Positions 1 through 6,162 of a DNA stretch of 17,865 bases are shown here, one piece after another; within the stretch, counting starts at the first letter, position 1, and each line of letters opens with the position of its first letter. The DNA is from Clostridiales bacterium UBA7044 (GTDB lineage: Bacteria; Bacillota; Clostridia; Oscillospirales; Oscillospiraceae). The translations under genes were made by a program, and so were the position numbers. The notes under the pieces were generated by a model. That model had not been told where the DNA came from, did no database searches, and worked only from the letters and a program-made list of their open reading frames with translations. Where the stretch lies: NCBI GenBank assembly GCA_002493965.1, contig DLAP01000004.1, positions 1,929-19,793 of the forward strand, written 5' to 3'.

Positions 1-974
1 GTGAACTCCATGTCCTGCATATCATGGTAGTGATTCTCCAGAATCTGGCAGACGCTGGTGAACTGGGAGAAGGCCTCGGGGAACTTCTCCGCCATTTCGG
101 AGATGGGCATGGGGGTACGGACACCGGCCACCACGTCCTCACCCTGGGCGTTGGTCAGGAACTCGCCGAACAGCTTCTTCTCGCCGGTGGCAGGGTTCCG
201 GGTAAAGGCGACACCGGTGCCGCAGTCGTCACCCATGTTGCCGAAGGCCATGGACTGGACGTTGACGGCGGTGCCCCAGGAATAGGGAATGTCATTTTCC
301 CGGCGGTAGACGTTGGCACGGGGGTTATCCCAGGAGCGGAACACGGCCTTGATGGCGCCCATCAGCTGTTCCTTGGGGTCAGTGGGGAAGTCTACGCCCA
401 GCTTTTCCTTATACTCGGCCTTGAACTGGAATGCCAGTTCCTTCAGGTCGTCAGCGTTCAGCTCCACATCCTGCTTGACGCCCTTGCGCGCCTTCATCTG
501 ATCGATGAGGGCCTCAAAATACTTCTTGCCCACTTCCATAACCACGTCGGAATACATCTGGATGAACCGGCGGTAGCAGTCCCAGGCCCAGCGGGGGTTG
601 CCGGACTTGGCAGCCATCACCGCCACCACGTCCTCATTGAGGCCCAGGTTCAAAATGGTATCCATCATGCCAGGCATAGAGGCCCGGGCGCCGGAACGGA
701 CAGAGACCAGCAGGGGGTTTTCCTTATCCCCGAACTTCTTACCGGTGATTTCCTCCAGCTTGTCCACGTAGGACATGATCTCGGCCTTGATTTCATCGTT
801 AATCTGGCGGCCATCCTCGTAATACTTGGTGCAGGCCTCCGTAGAAATAGTAAAGCCCTGGGGAACAGGCAGTCCGATGTTGGTCATTTCGGCCAAATTC
901 GCCCCCTTGCCACCCAGAAGCTCCCGCATTTTTCCGTTACCCTCGGTAAAGAGATAGACATACTTGTGAGACAT
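1..974 (-). CDS. ppdK: pyruvate, phosphate dikinase, N-terminal part (runs off left edge)
   Basis: This is the first 324 codons of pyruvate, phosphate dikinase, the cytoplasmic enzyme that interconverts pyruvate + ATP + Pi with phosphoenolpyruvate + AMP + PPi and links glycolysis to gluconeogenesis in anaerobes. The visible part is the N-terminal ATP-grasp nucleotide-binding domain. It shows the GGKGANLAEM motif (residues 21-30), LPVPQGFTIST (35-45), and the RSGARASMPGMMDTILNLG block starting at R93, all hallmarks of the family. The whole enzyme is usually about 875 residues, so the phosphohistidine and PEP-binding domains lie outside the window. The ATG at 974 is preceded by AAAGGAG (complement of 982-988) at good spacing, and by its own promoter at 1053-1081. 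No internal stop or frameshift is seen. Confidence 0.96.
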   Translation of the reverse strand, partial: MSHKYVYLFTEGNGKMRELLGGKGANLAEMTNIGLPVPQGFTISTEACTKYYEDGRQINDEIKAEIMSYVDKLEEITGKKFGDKENPLLVSVRSGARASMPGMMDTILNLGLNEDVVAVMAAKSGNPRWAWDCYRRFIQMYSDVVMEVGKKYFEALIDQMKARKGVKQDVELNADDLKELAFQFKAEYKEKLGVDFPTDPKEQLMGAIKAVFRSWDNPRANVYRRENDIPYSWGTAVNVQSMAFGNMGDDCGTGVAFTRNPATGEKKLFGEFLTNAQGEDVVAGVRTPMPISEMAEKFPEAFSQFTSVCQILENHYHDMQDMEF

Positions 975-1052
975 CCGTAAACTCCTTTCAATTTCCGTAT
1001 GCTTTTCGCTTAAAATATTGTCATTTTCGACTTTCTAAAATAGCGCACGGAT

Positions 1053-1081
1053 AGTATAGCACGACATTGGTAAAAATGCAA
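1053..1081 (-). promoter_or_regulatory. sigma-70-type promoter of ppdK
   Basis: On the minus strand, -35 TTGCAT (1076-1081) and -10 TATACT (1053-1058) are separated by exactly 17 bases. Transcription would start near 1046, leaving a 5' UTR of about 70 nt before the ppdK ATG. The surrounding 1040-1130 stretch is AT-rich and holds no gene. Confidence 0.75.
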
Positions 1082-1129
1082 TTCTTTTTGATAAATTTGG
1101 TAAAATTTTTTGTGAAATTTTTTACAGTG

Positions 1130-1160
1130 AAAATGGGCTGCCCGGTTTTCGGGCAGCCCA
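1130..1160 (-). terminator. rho-independent terminator of the ECF S-component gene
   Basis: A perfect 11-bp GC-rich stem (1134-1144 with 1150-1160) has a five-base loop. On the minus strand it is followed by a short T-run (1130-1133). It lies about 190 nt past the stop of the leftward ECF S-component gene, with the repeat at 1189-1317 between gene and terminator. That order suggests the repeat was inserted inside the 3' UTR. Confidence 0.7.
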
Positions 1161-1188
1161 AATGTTACAGCGCAAAAGGTACTGCGAA

Positions 1189-1317
1189 CCCTCTCAGTCA
1201 AAAATCAAAGATTTTTGCCAGCGTTTGCTGCGGCAAACCCGGTCGCGGCTCTGACAGTCTGCCAGACTGTCATTCACTCCCGCGACTGCGCTTCGCTTAC
1301 CCAAAGGGAGAGCCAAG
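1189..1317. repeat. composite palindromic repeat element (MITE-like)
   Basis: About 129 bp with no reading frame, made of several consecutive hairpins: AAAAATC-AAA-GATTTTT near 1199, GTTTGC/GCAAAC near 1223, and GACAGTCT-GCC-AGACTGTC near 1252. Read on the minus strand, the element begins GGCTCTCCCTTTGGG and ends GACTGAGAGGG, with short CTCTC/GAGAG terminal complementarity. From memory, similar end sequences around variable palindromes occur as dispersed repeats in Clostridia of this type; this was not searched. The whole gene-free stretch 975-1347 holds this element, the terminator at 1130-1160 and the ppdK promoter. Confidence 0.6.
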
Positions 1318-1347
1318 TGCGTAGTACCCTACCAAGAATGTGGCTTT

Positions 1348-2412
1348 TTACGCTACAGGCGTGCAGGTAAAGGACAGCACTTCCCCGGTCTTATTGTCCA
1401 CCTGAATCTCAGCAGTGGCCGCCCGGGTCAGGTATTCCTTCTTAGTGGCAGGAGTCTTGGACAGGCCACGGGCCGTATCCAGGGTATCGCCGGAAACTTC
1501 CAGCGCCGCTTCGTCTACGGTGTACAGCGCCACATTATAAGTGGTGTAGCCCTTACCGAATTTCCGGTAGGCGCTCTCCACCACACCCACGGTGGTGTCT
1601 TCGTCCCAATCGTCGGTCTCAGCGTGGATGATTTCGTCCATCTGGCAGTTGTAGCTGTAGCGCTCTTCGGAGGTGAAGCTGCCGGAGATGGAATTGTTGT
1701 CATAGTAGTAGAACAGATATCCCACCAGAATGGCAGCACCCACGGCAAACAGTCCTACCAATGTCACGATATGCTTTTTGTCAAACTTCAGGCTGTTCTT
1801 GTCTGCCGAGCCGTCATAGGTCAGCTTCATCCGGTAGGTAACGGGAATCATAACGGACAGGAACAGGGTCAGCAGGAAGGCTTCAATGGGGAACATACAC
1901 AGGTTCTTGATAGCAGCGGGGACAATCATTGCCACATAGGATTTGCCCATGAGCACCTTGTAGTACCAACACATGACCGCGCTGTTGAGAATGATATTCA
2001 CGAACAGATCCATAGAGAACCGAGCCAGAATCACCCGGGAGGTGGTAATCTTCGCCCGGTAGAAGAACATGGCAAAGAGCATGGAGCCTGCCACCTCCAC
2101 AAACATACAGGGCAGGAAGTAAGCGCCCTGGGGCACCAGCAGCCAGCCTAAGTAATCGGAAACGCAGGCGGCCAGGCCCGCCATCACAGGACCAAAGATC
2201 ATAGCACCCAGGGCGTTAATAAAGGGAGCGCCAATGTTGATGTTCAGGTTGGGTGCAATGGGAATGCGCAGGCTCTTCAGGGCCACCCGGAGGGCGATCA
2301 TCAGGGCGGCGACCACCAGCATTTTGGTGTCCTTCAGTTCCGCGGCGGCGTCCCGCCAATAGTGCTTACAGAAGGGTGTGTCATACAGGGCAGTAGATTT
2401 GTTTTTTGGCAT
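1348..2412 (-). CDS. folT: ECF transporter S component, folate (FolT)-like, with C-terminal extension
   Basis: A 354-residue membrane protein. The first ~220 residues look like the substrate-binding S component of an energy-coupling factor transporter, which would work with shared EcfA/A'/T subunits encoded elsewhere. A cytoplasmic N-terminus is followed by about six hydrophobic helices with LVVAALMIALRVALK and the GAMIFGPVMAGLAACVSDYLG block typical of the FolT group. A further membrane helix (IVTLVGLFAVGAAILVGYLF) and about 110 soluble residues follow; this tail is not part of a minimal S component and I cannot assign it. The ATG at 2412 is chosen because AAAGGAGG (complement of 2421-2428) sits just upstream. 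An in-frame ATG at 2433 lies upstream of that RBS, inside the sequestering stem. The THF riboswitch in the leader supports folate as substrate. The gene symbol is by family only. Confidence 0.85.
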   Translation of the reverse strand: MPKNKSTALYDTPFCKHYWRDAAAELKDTKMLVVAALMIALRVALKSLRIPIAPNLNINIGAPFINALGAMIFGPVMAGLAACVSDYLGWLLVPQGAYFLPCMFVEVAGSMLFAMFFYRAKITTSRVILARFSMDLFVNIILNSAVMCWYYKVLMGKSYVAMIVPAAIKNLCMFPIEAFLLTLFLSVMIPVTYRMKLTYDGSADKNSLKFDKKHIVTLVGLFAVGAAILVGYLFYYYDNNSISGSFTSEERYSYNCQMDEIIHAETDDWDEDTTVGVVESAYRKFGKGYTTYNVALYTVDEAALEVSGDTLDTARGLSKTPATKKEYLTRAATAEIQVDNKTGEVLSFTCTPVA

Positions 2413-2420
2413 AATAAAAG

Positions 2421-2600
2421 CCTCCTTTATCATGTAGCGACGAAAAGGCTTCTTTTCGTCTGCCCTGAAAGACGCTATGTACGCAAAAACCCCAACGGCT
2501 TTCGCCGATGGGGAGCAAACATAGACGACCCGTAGGGCAAGACAGCATTTGATACAGCCGATCCTTCGCCCGACCGAGTATCGTTGCTACATAAAGGAGG
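2421..2600 (-). promoter_or_regulatory. large structured leader element that pairs the SD with an anti-SD
   Basis: Downstream of the THF riboswitch in the same leader, 2592-2600 (CCTCCTTTA in the RNA) is perfectly complementary to the Shine-Dalgarno at 2421-2429. The stem continues with 2433-2442 against 2582-2591 (one mismatch, three-base bulge), closing a ~140-nt domain. Inside are the hairpin GACGAAAAG-AAGC-CTTTTCGTC (2442-2463 region), a GTCTTGCCCT/AGGGCAGAC pairing, a CTATGT/ACATAG pairing around the GAAA-loop terminator hairpin, and a GATAC/GTATC hairpin near 2551-2582. The fold implies translational repression when formed. The ends carry TAAAGGAGG on both strands, so a mobile palindromic element is an alternative explanation. 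I do not recognise a named RNA family. Confidence 0.6.
2485..2513 (-). terminator. GAAA-loop intrinsic terminator inside the folT leader
   Basis: In the leftward RNA, CCCCATCGGC and GCCGTTGGGG (2504-2513 and 2490-2499) form a 10-bp stem with one G-U pair closed by a GAAA tetraloop. Five U's follow directly (2485-2489). This is the architecture of a rho-independent terminator, placed before the coding region, so premature termination may be part of the regulation. Confidence 0.6.
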
Positions 2601-2611
2601 TCATCCTATAT

Positions 2612-2714
2612 GGGGCAGCGGGTGCGGAAATCTCATCGTGGAATAAAGGTTCCTTCGTCCTCCGGGCAACTCCCCGTCCCGGTGGCACTTGACGCGAGAT
2701 CTCCTACTCTGTTC
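2612..2714 (-). promoter_or_regulatory. tetrahydrofolate (THF) riboswitch
   Basis: The minus strand carries, in the right order, the conserved blocks of the THF riboswitch aptamer: AGAGTAG (2704-2710), CGCGTCAAGTGCC (2684-2696), GGACGGGGAGTTGCC (2665-2679), GGACGAA (2654-2660), and a 3' strand ending CCGCACCCGCTGCCC (2613-2627). The promoter is immediately upstream and a folate-type ECF S component follows, the classic context for this aptamer, which senses reduced folates and lowers expression of folate uptake and synthesis genes. The expression platform appears to be the unusual element at 2421-2600. Confidence 0.9.
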
Positions 2715-2721
2715 AGCGCCT

Positions 2722-2750
2722 ACTATACACGATTCGATCCCAAATGTAAA
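2722..2750 (-). promoter_or_regulatory. promoter of the THF-riboswitch/folT transcript
   Basis: On the minus strand, -35 TTTACA (2745-2750) and -10 TATAGT (2722-2727) are separated by 17 bases. A start near 2715 falls just before the first conserved block of the THF aptamer, giving a leader of about 300 nt before the ATG at 2412. Confidence 0.8.
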
Positions 2751-2916
2751 GAGTTTTTTTCATTTCTTTCCTATTTTTTCCTTCTTCCGGAGTCTGCCTC
2801 TTTCCGCGCGCAAAGCCTGTCGTTTCTTTTCCAAGGAAAGCGCTGTGATTTCGCTGGTTTTCCCACAGATTGGGGGTCTACAATAGAACATAGCTCAACA
2901 TAAGGGAGGACGGGCA

Positions 2917-3699
2917 ATGCAGTGCCAAAAACTGAAAACCTATATGGAAACCGGACGGGTGGTCTTCCTGCCGGCGGGAAGCATCCGGCCAAACCCAGCC
3001 CAGCCCCGGAAGATTTTCACCCCGGAAGCCCTGGACGAACTGGCCCAGTCCATACAGCATCACGGAATTTTACAGCCCCTGACCGTCCGCCGCAAGGGAA
3101 ACGCCTATGAACTCATTGCCGGAGAGCGGCGGCTCCGGGCAGCCCAGCAGGCAGGAGTCACGGACGTCCCCTGCATCATCATGAACATGGACGACAAGGA
3201 ATCCGGCGTTGCCGCCATGGTGGAAAACCTCCACCGGCAGGATCTGGACTTTGTGGAAGAAGCGGTGGGCATTGCCCACCTAATCCAGAACTGGAATCTA
3301 AGCCAGGAGCAGGCGGCCCGGCTTCTGGGGAAAAGCCAGAGTGCTATCGCGAATAAATTGCGCCTTTTAAAGCACTCCGACGCAGTGCTCACCGCCCTCC
3401 GGGAAGAGGGTCTGACAGAGCGCCATGCCCGGGCATTGCTCCGGCTGCGGACGGAGGAAGAAAAACTCCAGGCCATCGCCGAGATTTCCCGGCAAGCCAT
3501 GAGCGTAGCCCGGACGGAACGATACATTGAAACTCTCTTAGCCGCCAAAGAAGAAACCCCCGCCCGGGCAAACGTGGGAGCGTTCTTAAACAGCCTGACT
3601 CAAAACTTGCAGCGGATTCAGCTAAGCGGCATTGCCGCAATCTCTGAGCGCCGGGAGACGGACAGCCAGATCGTGCTGACCATTACCATTCCCAAGTAA
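2917..3699 (+). CDS. ParB/Noc-family DNA-binding partition protein
   Basis: A 260-residue ParB/RepB/Spo0J-family protein. Members bind CTP and parS-like DNA and slide as clamps to organise the chromosome origin or mark the nucleoid. Visible features: an N-terminal ParB/sulfiredoxin-like domain with IRPNPAQPRK (23-32) and the CTP-binding GERRLRAAQ motif (69-77); the ENLHRQDL box (103-110); a helix-turn-helix LSQEQAARLLGKSQSAIANK (128-147); and a C-terminal region that may dimerise. ATG 2917 is preceded by GGGAGG (2904-2909). A -10-like TACAAT lies at 2879-2884 without a clear -35. No parA, gidB or other origin-linked gene is in the window and no canonical parS was seen, so chromosomal ParB, Noc or a paralogue cannot be told apart here. 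Confidence 0.88.
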   Translation: MQCQKLKTYMETGRVVFLPAGSIRPNPAQPRKIFTPEALDELAQSIQHHGILQPLTVRRKGNAYELIAGERRLRAAQQAGVTDVPCIIMNMDDKESGVAAMVENLHRQDLDFVEEAVGIAHLIQNWNLSQEQAARLLGKSQSAIANKLRLLKHSDAVLTALREEGLTERHARALLRLRTEEEKLQAIAEISRQAMSVARTERYIETLLAAKEETPARANVGAFLNSLTQNLQRIQLSGIAAISERRETDSQIVLTITIPK

Positions 3700-3716
3700 C
3701 CTCTGTAATCGGGAAC

Positions 3717-3745
3717 ACCGCCGGGACGAGTTTCGTCCCGGCGGT
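3717..3745. terminator. hairpin terminator between convergent genes
   Basis: A perfect 13-bp GC-rich stem (3717-3729 with 3733-3745) with a GTT triloop lies between the stop of the ParB-family gene and the stop of the leftward DUF4179 gene. Neither side has a long T-run (TTCTTGTT on the plus side), but position and stability suggest a shared bidirectional terminator. Confidence 0.65.
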
Positions 3746-3750
3746 TCTTG

Positions 3751-4920
3751 TTAAGAAACGGGTATGTATTTGTATCTGGGGATGGTAGGTTTCCCATTTT
3801 CATCGTTTTCCCAGCCATCGTAAAAGGCCAGAGACTCCACCTGATCCATTTCGATCATGCTTTCAAAGGGGCGGAATTCCATAGCATAGATCAGCTTCTC
3901 CCTGTCCTGATATCCGGCGGAGGCCGGGACAAGCTGGATCAGGGTGCCATCCTTCAGCTTCACTCCGGCCACCTCCGGCGCTACGGTTTCCCAGGTTCCT
4001 TCATCGTTCTGATAGGTGTCCAGCTGGTACAGCGCCTTCACCGTGATCTGTCCGACTTCCGCCTCAGTCAGAGTGGCATTGTCCGTAAGACGCACATTGG
4101 GTGTGATTTTGATGGTGTCATCCGAGCCGGTCAGGGGGAAGCACAGATCCCAATGCCCATCCACCAGCTTTTCCCAGGTGGCTTCCGCCTTTCCGGTATC
4201 CGTCCGAATGCCAAATCCTGTCAGGTGCAGTGCAAGCTCCTTCCCCAGGTTGACGCCGGAGGTGTCACTGAACGCATAATGGATCACAAGCTCCATGCTA
4301 CCGTCCTCCCTGATGCAGCGGGGTTTCTGAAATCCTTCCCCGTTTTCCTCTGCCGGAGTGCCGTCCGTATAGGTATATTTTCCCTGTCCCTGATAGACAA
4401 TGCCGTCGTCAAAATCCACATTCGTGGAGCACGCGAAATGTTCATTTCCATCCAATGTTGTTGCGGTTTCCTGCCATACATTCGGGTAAACGCCAAAGCC
4501 TTCCGGCGGCGTAAAGCCCTCTACCCGCAGAACGATATTTGCTTCCCGCTGATCTACAATTGTCTGCACCACGGTTACGGTAATCCCCTGGTCTGTGGCC
4601 GTCAGGACGCTGCCGTCCTCAGGCTTGCTTTCCTCGTACATAACAGATAGTCCGCTCTTTTCTGCCTGCTGCTTGGCATTTTCCGACGGCTGGAATTGAC
4701 GCTGCATACTGCTGGACCAATGGGTATACACCGCCGCGCCCATCAGAATCAGCATGGTGGCAATCATCGCGGCAACCAGCAGAGCCTTTTTCATTACAAT
4801 TCTCCCGCTCTTCGGCGCGGCGTATTTGCCGGCTTTCTTTTCTTCCGGTTCCTTTCCCGCTTCTTCAATGTACTTCCGGTTGACATAATTCATTCCCAGG
4901 AATAAGTCCTTTCCGTTCAT
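3751..4920 (-). CDS. DUF4179-type membrane protein, putative anti-sigma factor
   Basis: A 389-residue single-pass membrane protein. The cytoplasmic N-terminus (1-44) begins with a short helix-like segment, YVNRKYIEEAGK, of the kind found at the start of DUF4179-type anti-sigma proteins. One membrane helix follows (about 45-65, LLVAAMIATMLILMGAAVY), then a ~320-residue extracellular domain rich in beta strands. The start codon overlaps the stop of the upstream sigma-factor gene (ATGA, 4917-4920), so the two are translationally coupled. Known relatives sit beside ECF-type sigma factors and are thought to hold the sigma factor until an envelope signal is sensed. That role is inferred here from architecture and neighbourhood. 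The stimulus is unknown. Confidence 0.8.
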   Translation of the reverse strand: MNGKDLFLGMNYVNRKYIEEAGKEPEEKKAGKYAAPKSGRIVMKKALLVAAMIATMLILMGAAVYTHWSSSMQRQFQPSENAKQQAEKSGLSVMYEESKPEDGSVLTATDQGITVTVVQTIVDQREANIVLRVEGFTPPEGFGVYPNVWQETATTLDGNEHFACSTNVDFDDGIVYQGQGKYTYTDGTPAEENGEGFQKPRCIREDGSMELVIHYAFSDTSGVNLGKELALHLTGFGIRTDTGKAEATWEKLVDGHWDLCFPLTGSDDTIKITPNVRLTDNATLTEAEVGQITVKALYQLDTYQNDEGTWETVAPEVAGVKLKDGTLIQLVPASAGYQDREKLIYAMEFRPFESMIEMDQVESLAFYDGWENDENGKPTIPRYKYIPVS

Positions 4921-5471
4921 AGGGCCACCTCCTCCTTTTGAAGATAGGCGCGGAGCTTCTCTCTCGTTCTGCTCAGCTGCATTTTTACCTTGCTTTCCGT
5001 CATGTTATACTGCCGGGCAATTTCCCCGATGGTGTCCGCGTACCAGTACCGGCGCATGAAAACCTTCCTGCTGTCTTCGGGGAGAGTTTCCAGAAACGTG
5101 TCCAGAATGCTACCCAGCTCCTTCCCTTCCAGCCTTCGGTCGTGGCTTTCGTCCGGAATGCAGTTCTCCATTTCCTCCGTCAGAGCAACCACCTCCGCCT
5201 TTCGCTTGGCCGCCATTTTCCAGTCCAGACGATCCAGCGAGAGATGTCGGCAGATGGCGGCGAGAAAAGCGAAAAAGTGCTGGGGACGGCGGGGCGGGAT
5301 CGCTTTCCATGCCTTCATATAAGTATCGTTCACGCTTTCCTCAGCGTCCTCCCGGCTTAAGAGGATATTCCTTGCCAGGGTGTTCAGTTTCCTTCCGTAG
5401 GCAGTGTCTGTCTCCGTGATGGCGTCTTCGTTTCTTGCCCAATACAGGGCGATAATCTGCGCGTCTTCCAC
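4917..5471 (-). CDS. ECF-type sigma-70 family RNA polymerase sigma factor
   Basis: A 184-residue protein with the two domains of an extracytoplasmic-function sigma factor. Region 2 spans about residues 20-90, with REDAEESVNDTYMKAWKAIP and the AAICRHLSLDRLDW stretch. Region 4 spans about 125-178, with RKVFMRRYWYADTIGEIARQ and the recognition-helix segment ESKVKMQLSRTREKLR. It would direct RNA polymerase to a small regulon and is presumably restrained by the overlapping DUF4179 membrane protein. The start is the GTG at 5471, preceded by AAAAGGAAG at suitable spacing; no better ATG lies near. No convincing -35/-10 pair was seen upstream, as expected if the operon is transcribed by its own sigma factor. 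Confidence 0.9.
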   Translation of the reverse strand: MEDAQIIALYWARNEDAITETDTAYGRKLNTLARNILLSREDAEESVNDTYMKAWKAIPPRRPQHFFAFLAAICRHLSLDRLDWKMAAKRKAEVVALTEEMENCIPDESHDRRLEGKELGSILDTFLETLPEDSRKVFMRRYWYADTIGEIARQYNMTESKVKMQLSRTREKLRAYLQKEEVAL

Positions 5472-5655
5472 TTGGGGTCACTTCCTTTTCTGTTGTATTG
5501 TCCCTCACCCTAACAGAAGGATTTCTGTCTCCAAAAGTCACATAGATTCTAACATTTTTTCCGGAGAAAGGGAAGTCCCCCGCTGCAGGGAGGAGACATC
5601 GGGCAGAAATTCTCGGAAACCGTAATATTTTGGTAATCCCGAAGAGGCGAAACTA

Positions 5656-5686
5656 TGGTATACTGGAAGAAAATAGGATCCTATTT
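5656..5686 (+). promoter_or_regulatory. extended -10 promoter and 16-bp palindromic operator candidate
   Basis: TG-G-TATACT (5656-5664) is an extended -10 element without a good -35. Seven bases further, at the expected transcription start, lies a perfect 16-bp palindrome, AAATAGGATCCTATTT (5671-5686). GGAGG (5692-5696) and an ATG (5704) follow. The palindrome is a candidate operator for autoregulation by the now-broken response regulator or another dimeric factor. Confidence 0.55.
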
Positions 5687-5703
5687 CCCTTGGAGGTGCC
5701 CCT

Positions 5704-5790
5704 ATGAAAAACCAAATCCTGGTAGTTGAGGATGACGACTCCATCGCCAGTCCCTGCGGCTGAATCTGAAATGGCTCTCAACGTACTACC
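5704..5790 (+). pseudogene. remnant of a response-regulator gene (5' end only)
   Basis: After a good RBS, the ATG at 5704 reads MKNQILVVEDDDSIAS, the first beta strand and acidic pocket of a two-component receiver domain. Stop TGA 5761-5763 follows after only 19 codons. A one-base frame change at about 5751 restores LRLNLKWL, which fits the first receiver helix, so the stop comes from a frameshift. From about 5793 the sequence is replaced by palindromic repeat modules; the rest of the receiver, including the phosphorylated Asp, and any DNA-binding domain are missing. No histidine kinase is in the window. The intact promoter and RBS suggest a fairly recent loss, though a short peptide could still be made. 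Confidence 0.7.
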
Positions 5791-5792
5791 CA

Positions 5793-5911
5793 CCAGAAGG
5801 GACTCGGTGCCCAAATTCCCAAAGGGAATTTGGGCAGGATGATTGACGTCCAGCCGGCAATGCCCGGGTGTCCGCCGGACACCAGGATTGAATCTTTCGA
5901 GTCCCTTCTGG
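5793..5911. repeat. palindromic element with tRNA-like terminal inverted repeats
   Basis: A 119-bp segment is bounded by a perfect 14-bp inverted repeat, CCAGAAGGGACTCG (5793-5806) and its complement (5898-5911). Inside are two perfect triloop hairpins: a 12-bp stem at 5809-5820/5824-5835 with loop AAA, and a 7-bp stem at 5867-5873/5877-5883 with loop GCC. The terminal repeat is identical to the T-arm/acceptor region of the tRNA-Arg at 6147-6160. There is no coding capacity. It abuts the broken response regulator. Confidence 0.65.
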
Positions 5912-5950
5912 CGTACCAAAAAAGAGAAGCACCCCAGTGCTCCTCTTTTC
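5896..5950 (+). repeat. inverted partial copy of the tRNA-Arg 3' end plus terminator
   Basis: TTCGAGTCCCTTCTGGCGTA and the following CC(A)6GAG (5896-5926) match the T-loop, T-stem, acceptor strand, CCA and the start of the terminator of the tRNA-Arg gene, but on the opposite strand. A degenerate terminator hairpin follows (GAGAAGCAC/GTGCTCCTC). The 5' two-thirds of the tRNA are absent, so this is a tail fragment and not a gene. Confidence 0.75.
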
Positions 5951-5973
5951 GTTCCTGACGGTGACGGATGGAT

Positions 5974-6096
5974 TCCAATTTGATCCACATCCCTACGGGA
6001 TGCGTCTCAAATTGGAGGGACTCTCCCACGGGCTAAAAACAGTCCACCGGACTGTTTTTACGGTAGCTTACGCTACCGCCGCCCTTTCGAGTCCCT
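5974..6096. repeat. further palindromic modules between the tRNA-tail copies
   Basis: A chain of hairpins with no coding content. TCCAATTTGA/TCAAATTGGA (5974-5983/6007-6016) encloses CATCCC-TAC-GGGATG (5988-6002). An 11-bp perfect stem has loop ACC (6035-6045/6049-6059). CGGTAGC/GCTACCG lies at 6061-6067/6072-6078. The part from 6016 is bounded by AGGGACTC (6016-6023) and GAGTCCCT (6089-6096), the same terminal sequence as the element at 5793-5911. This suggests two members of one family side by side. Confidence 0.6.
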
Positions 6097-6162
6097 TTGG
6101 CGACCAAAAAAGAGGAACACCATTGGTGCTCCTCTTTTTTGGTACGCCAGAAGGGACTCGAA
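6086..6162. repeat. 38-bp imperfect inverted repeat built on the tRNA-Arg tail and terminator
   Basis: The segment 6086-6121 is an inverted, slightly diverged copy of 6125-6162, which contains the terminator arm and the last ~20 bases of tRNA-Arg. Its match to the tRNA tail reads GAGTCCCTTTGGCGACC instead of GAGTCCCTTCTGGCGTACC. The spacer is only ATT. The terminator hairpin is thus the core of a longer palindrome reaching into the tRNA gene. Confidence 0.75.
6106..6139 (-). terminator. rho-independent terminator of tRNA-Arg
   Basis: Directly after the CCA end, the leftward RNA contains (A)6GAGGAGCACC-AAT-GGTGTTCCTC(T)6. This is a 10-bp stem with one G-U pair, flanked by an A-tract and a T-tract. 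The symmetry means it could also terminate rightward transcripts. Confidence 0.85.

Noticed and set aside
24..980. 318-codon open frame on the plus strand
   Set aside because: It is antisense to ppdK, which has clear family motifs, an RBS and a promoter on the minus strand; the long frame is a by-product of GC-rich codon usage.
2413..2433. Alternative upstream ATG (2433) for the ECF S-component gene
   Set aside because: The strong RBS lies downstream of this ATG and directs initiation at 2412; 2433 lies inside the sequestering stem and has no RBS of its own.
2857..2865. DnaA-box-like TTTCCCACA upstream of the ParB-family gene, hinting at an origin
   Set aside because: Single imperfect match, no cluster, no parS and no other origin genes nearby.
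2610..2903. Plus-strand frame starting after AAAGGAGG at 2593-2600
   Set aside because: It runs antisense through the THF aptamer and its promoter; the RBS-like sequence is the mirror end of the palindromic leader element.
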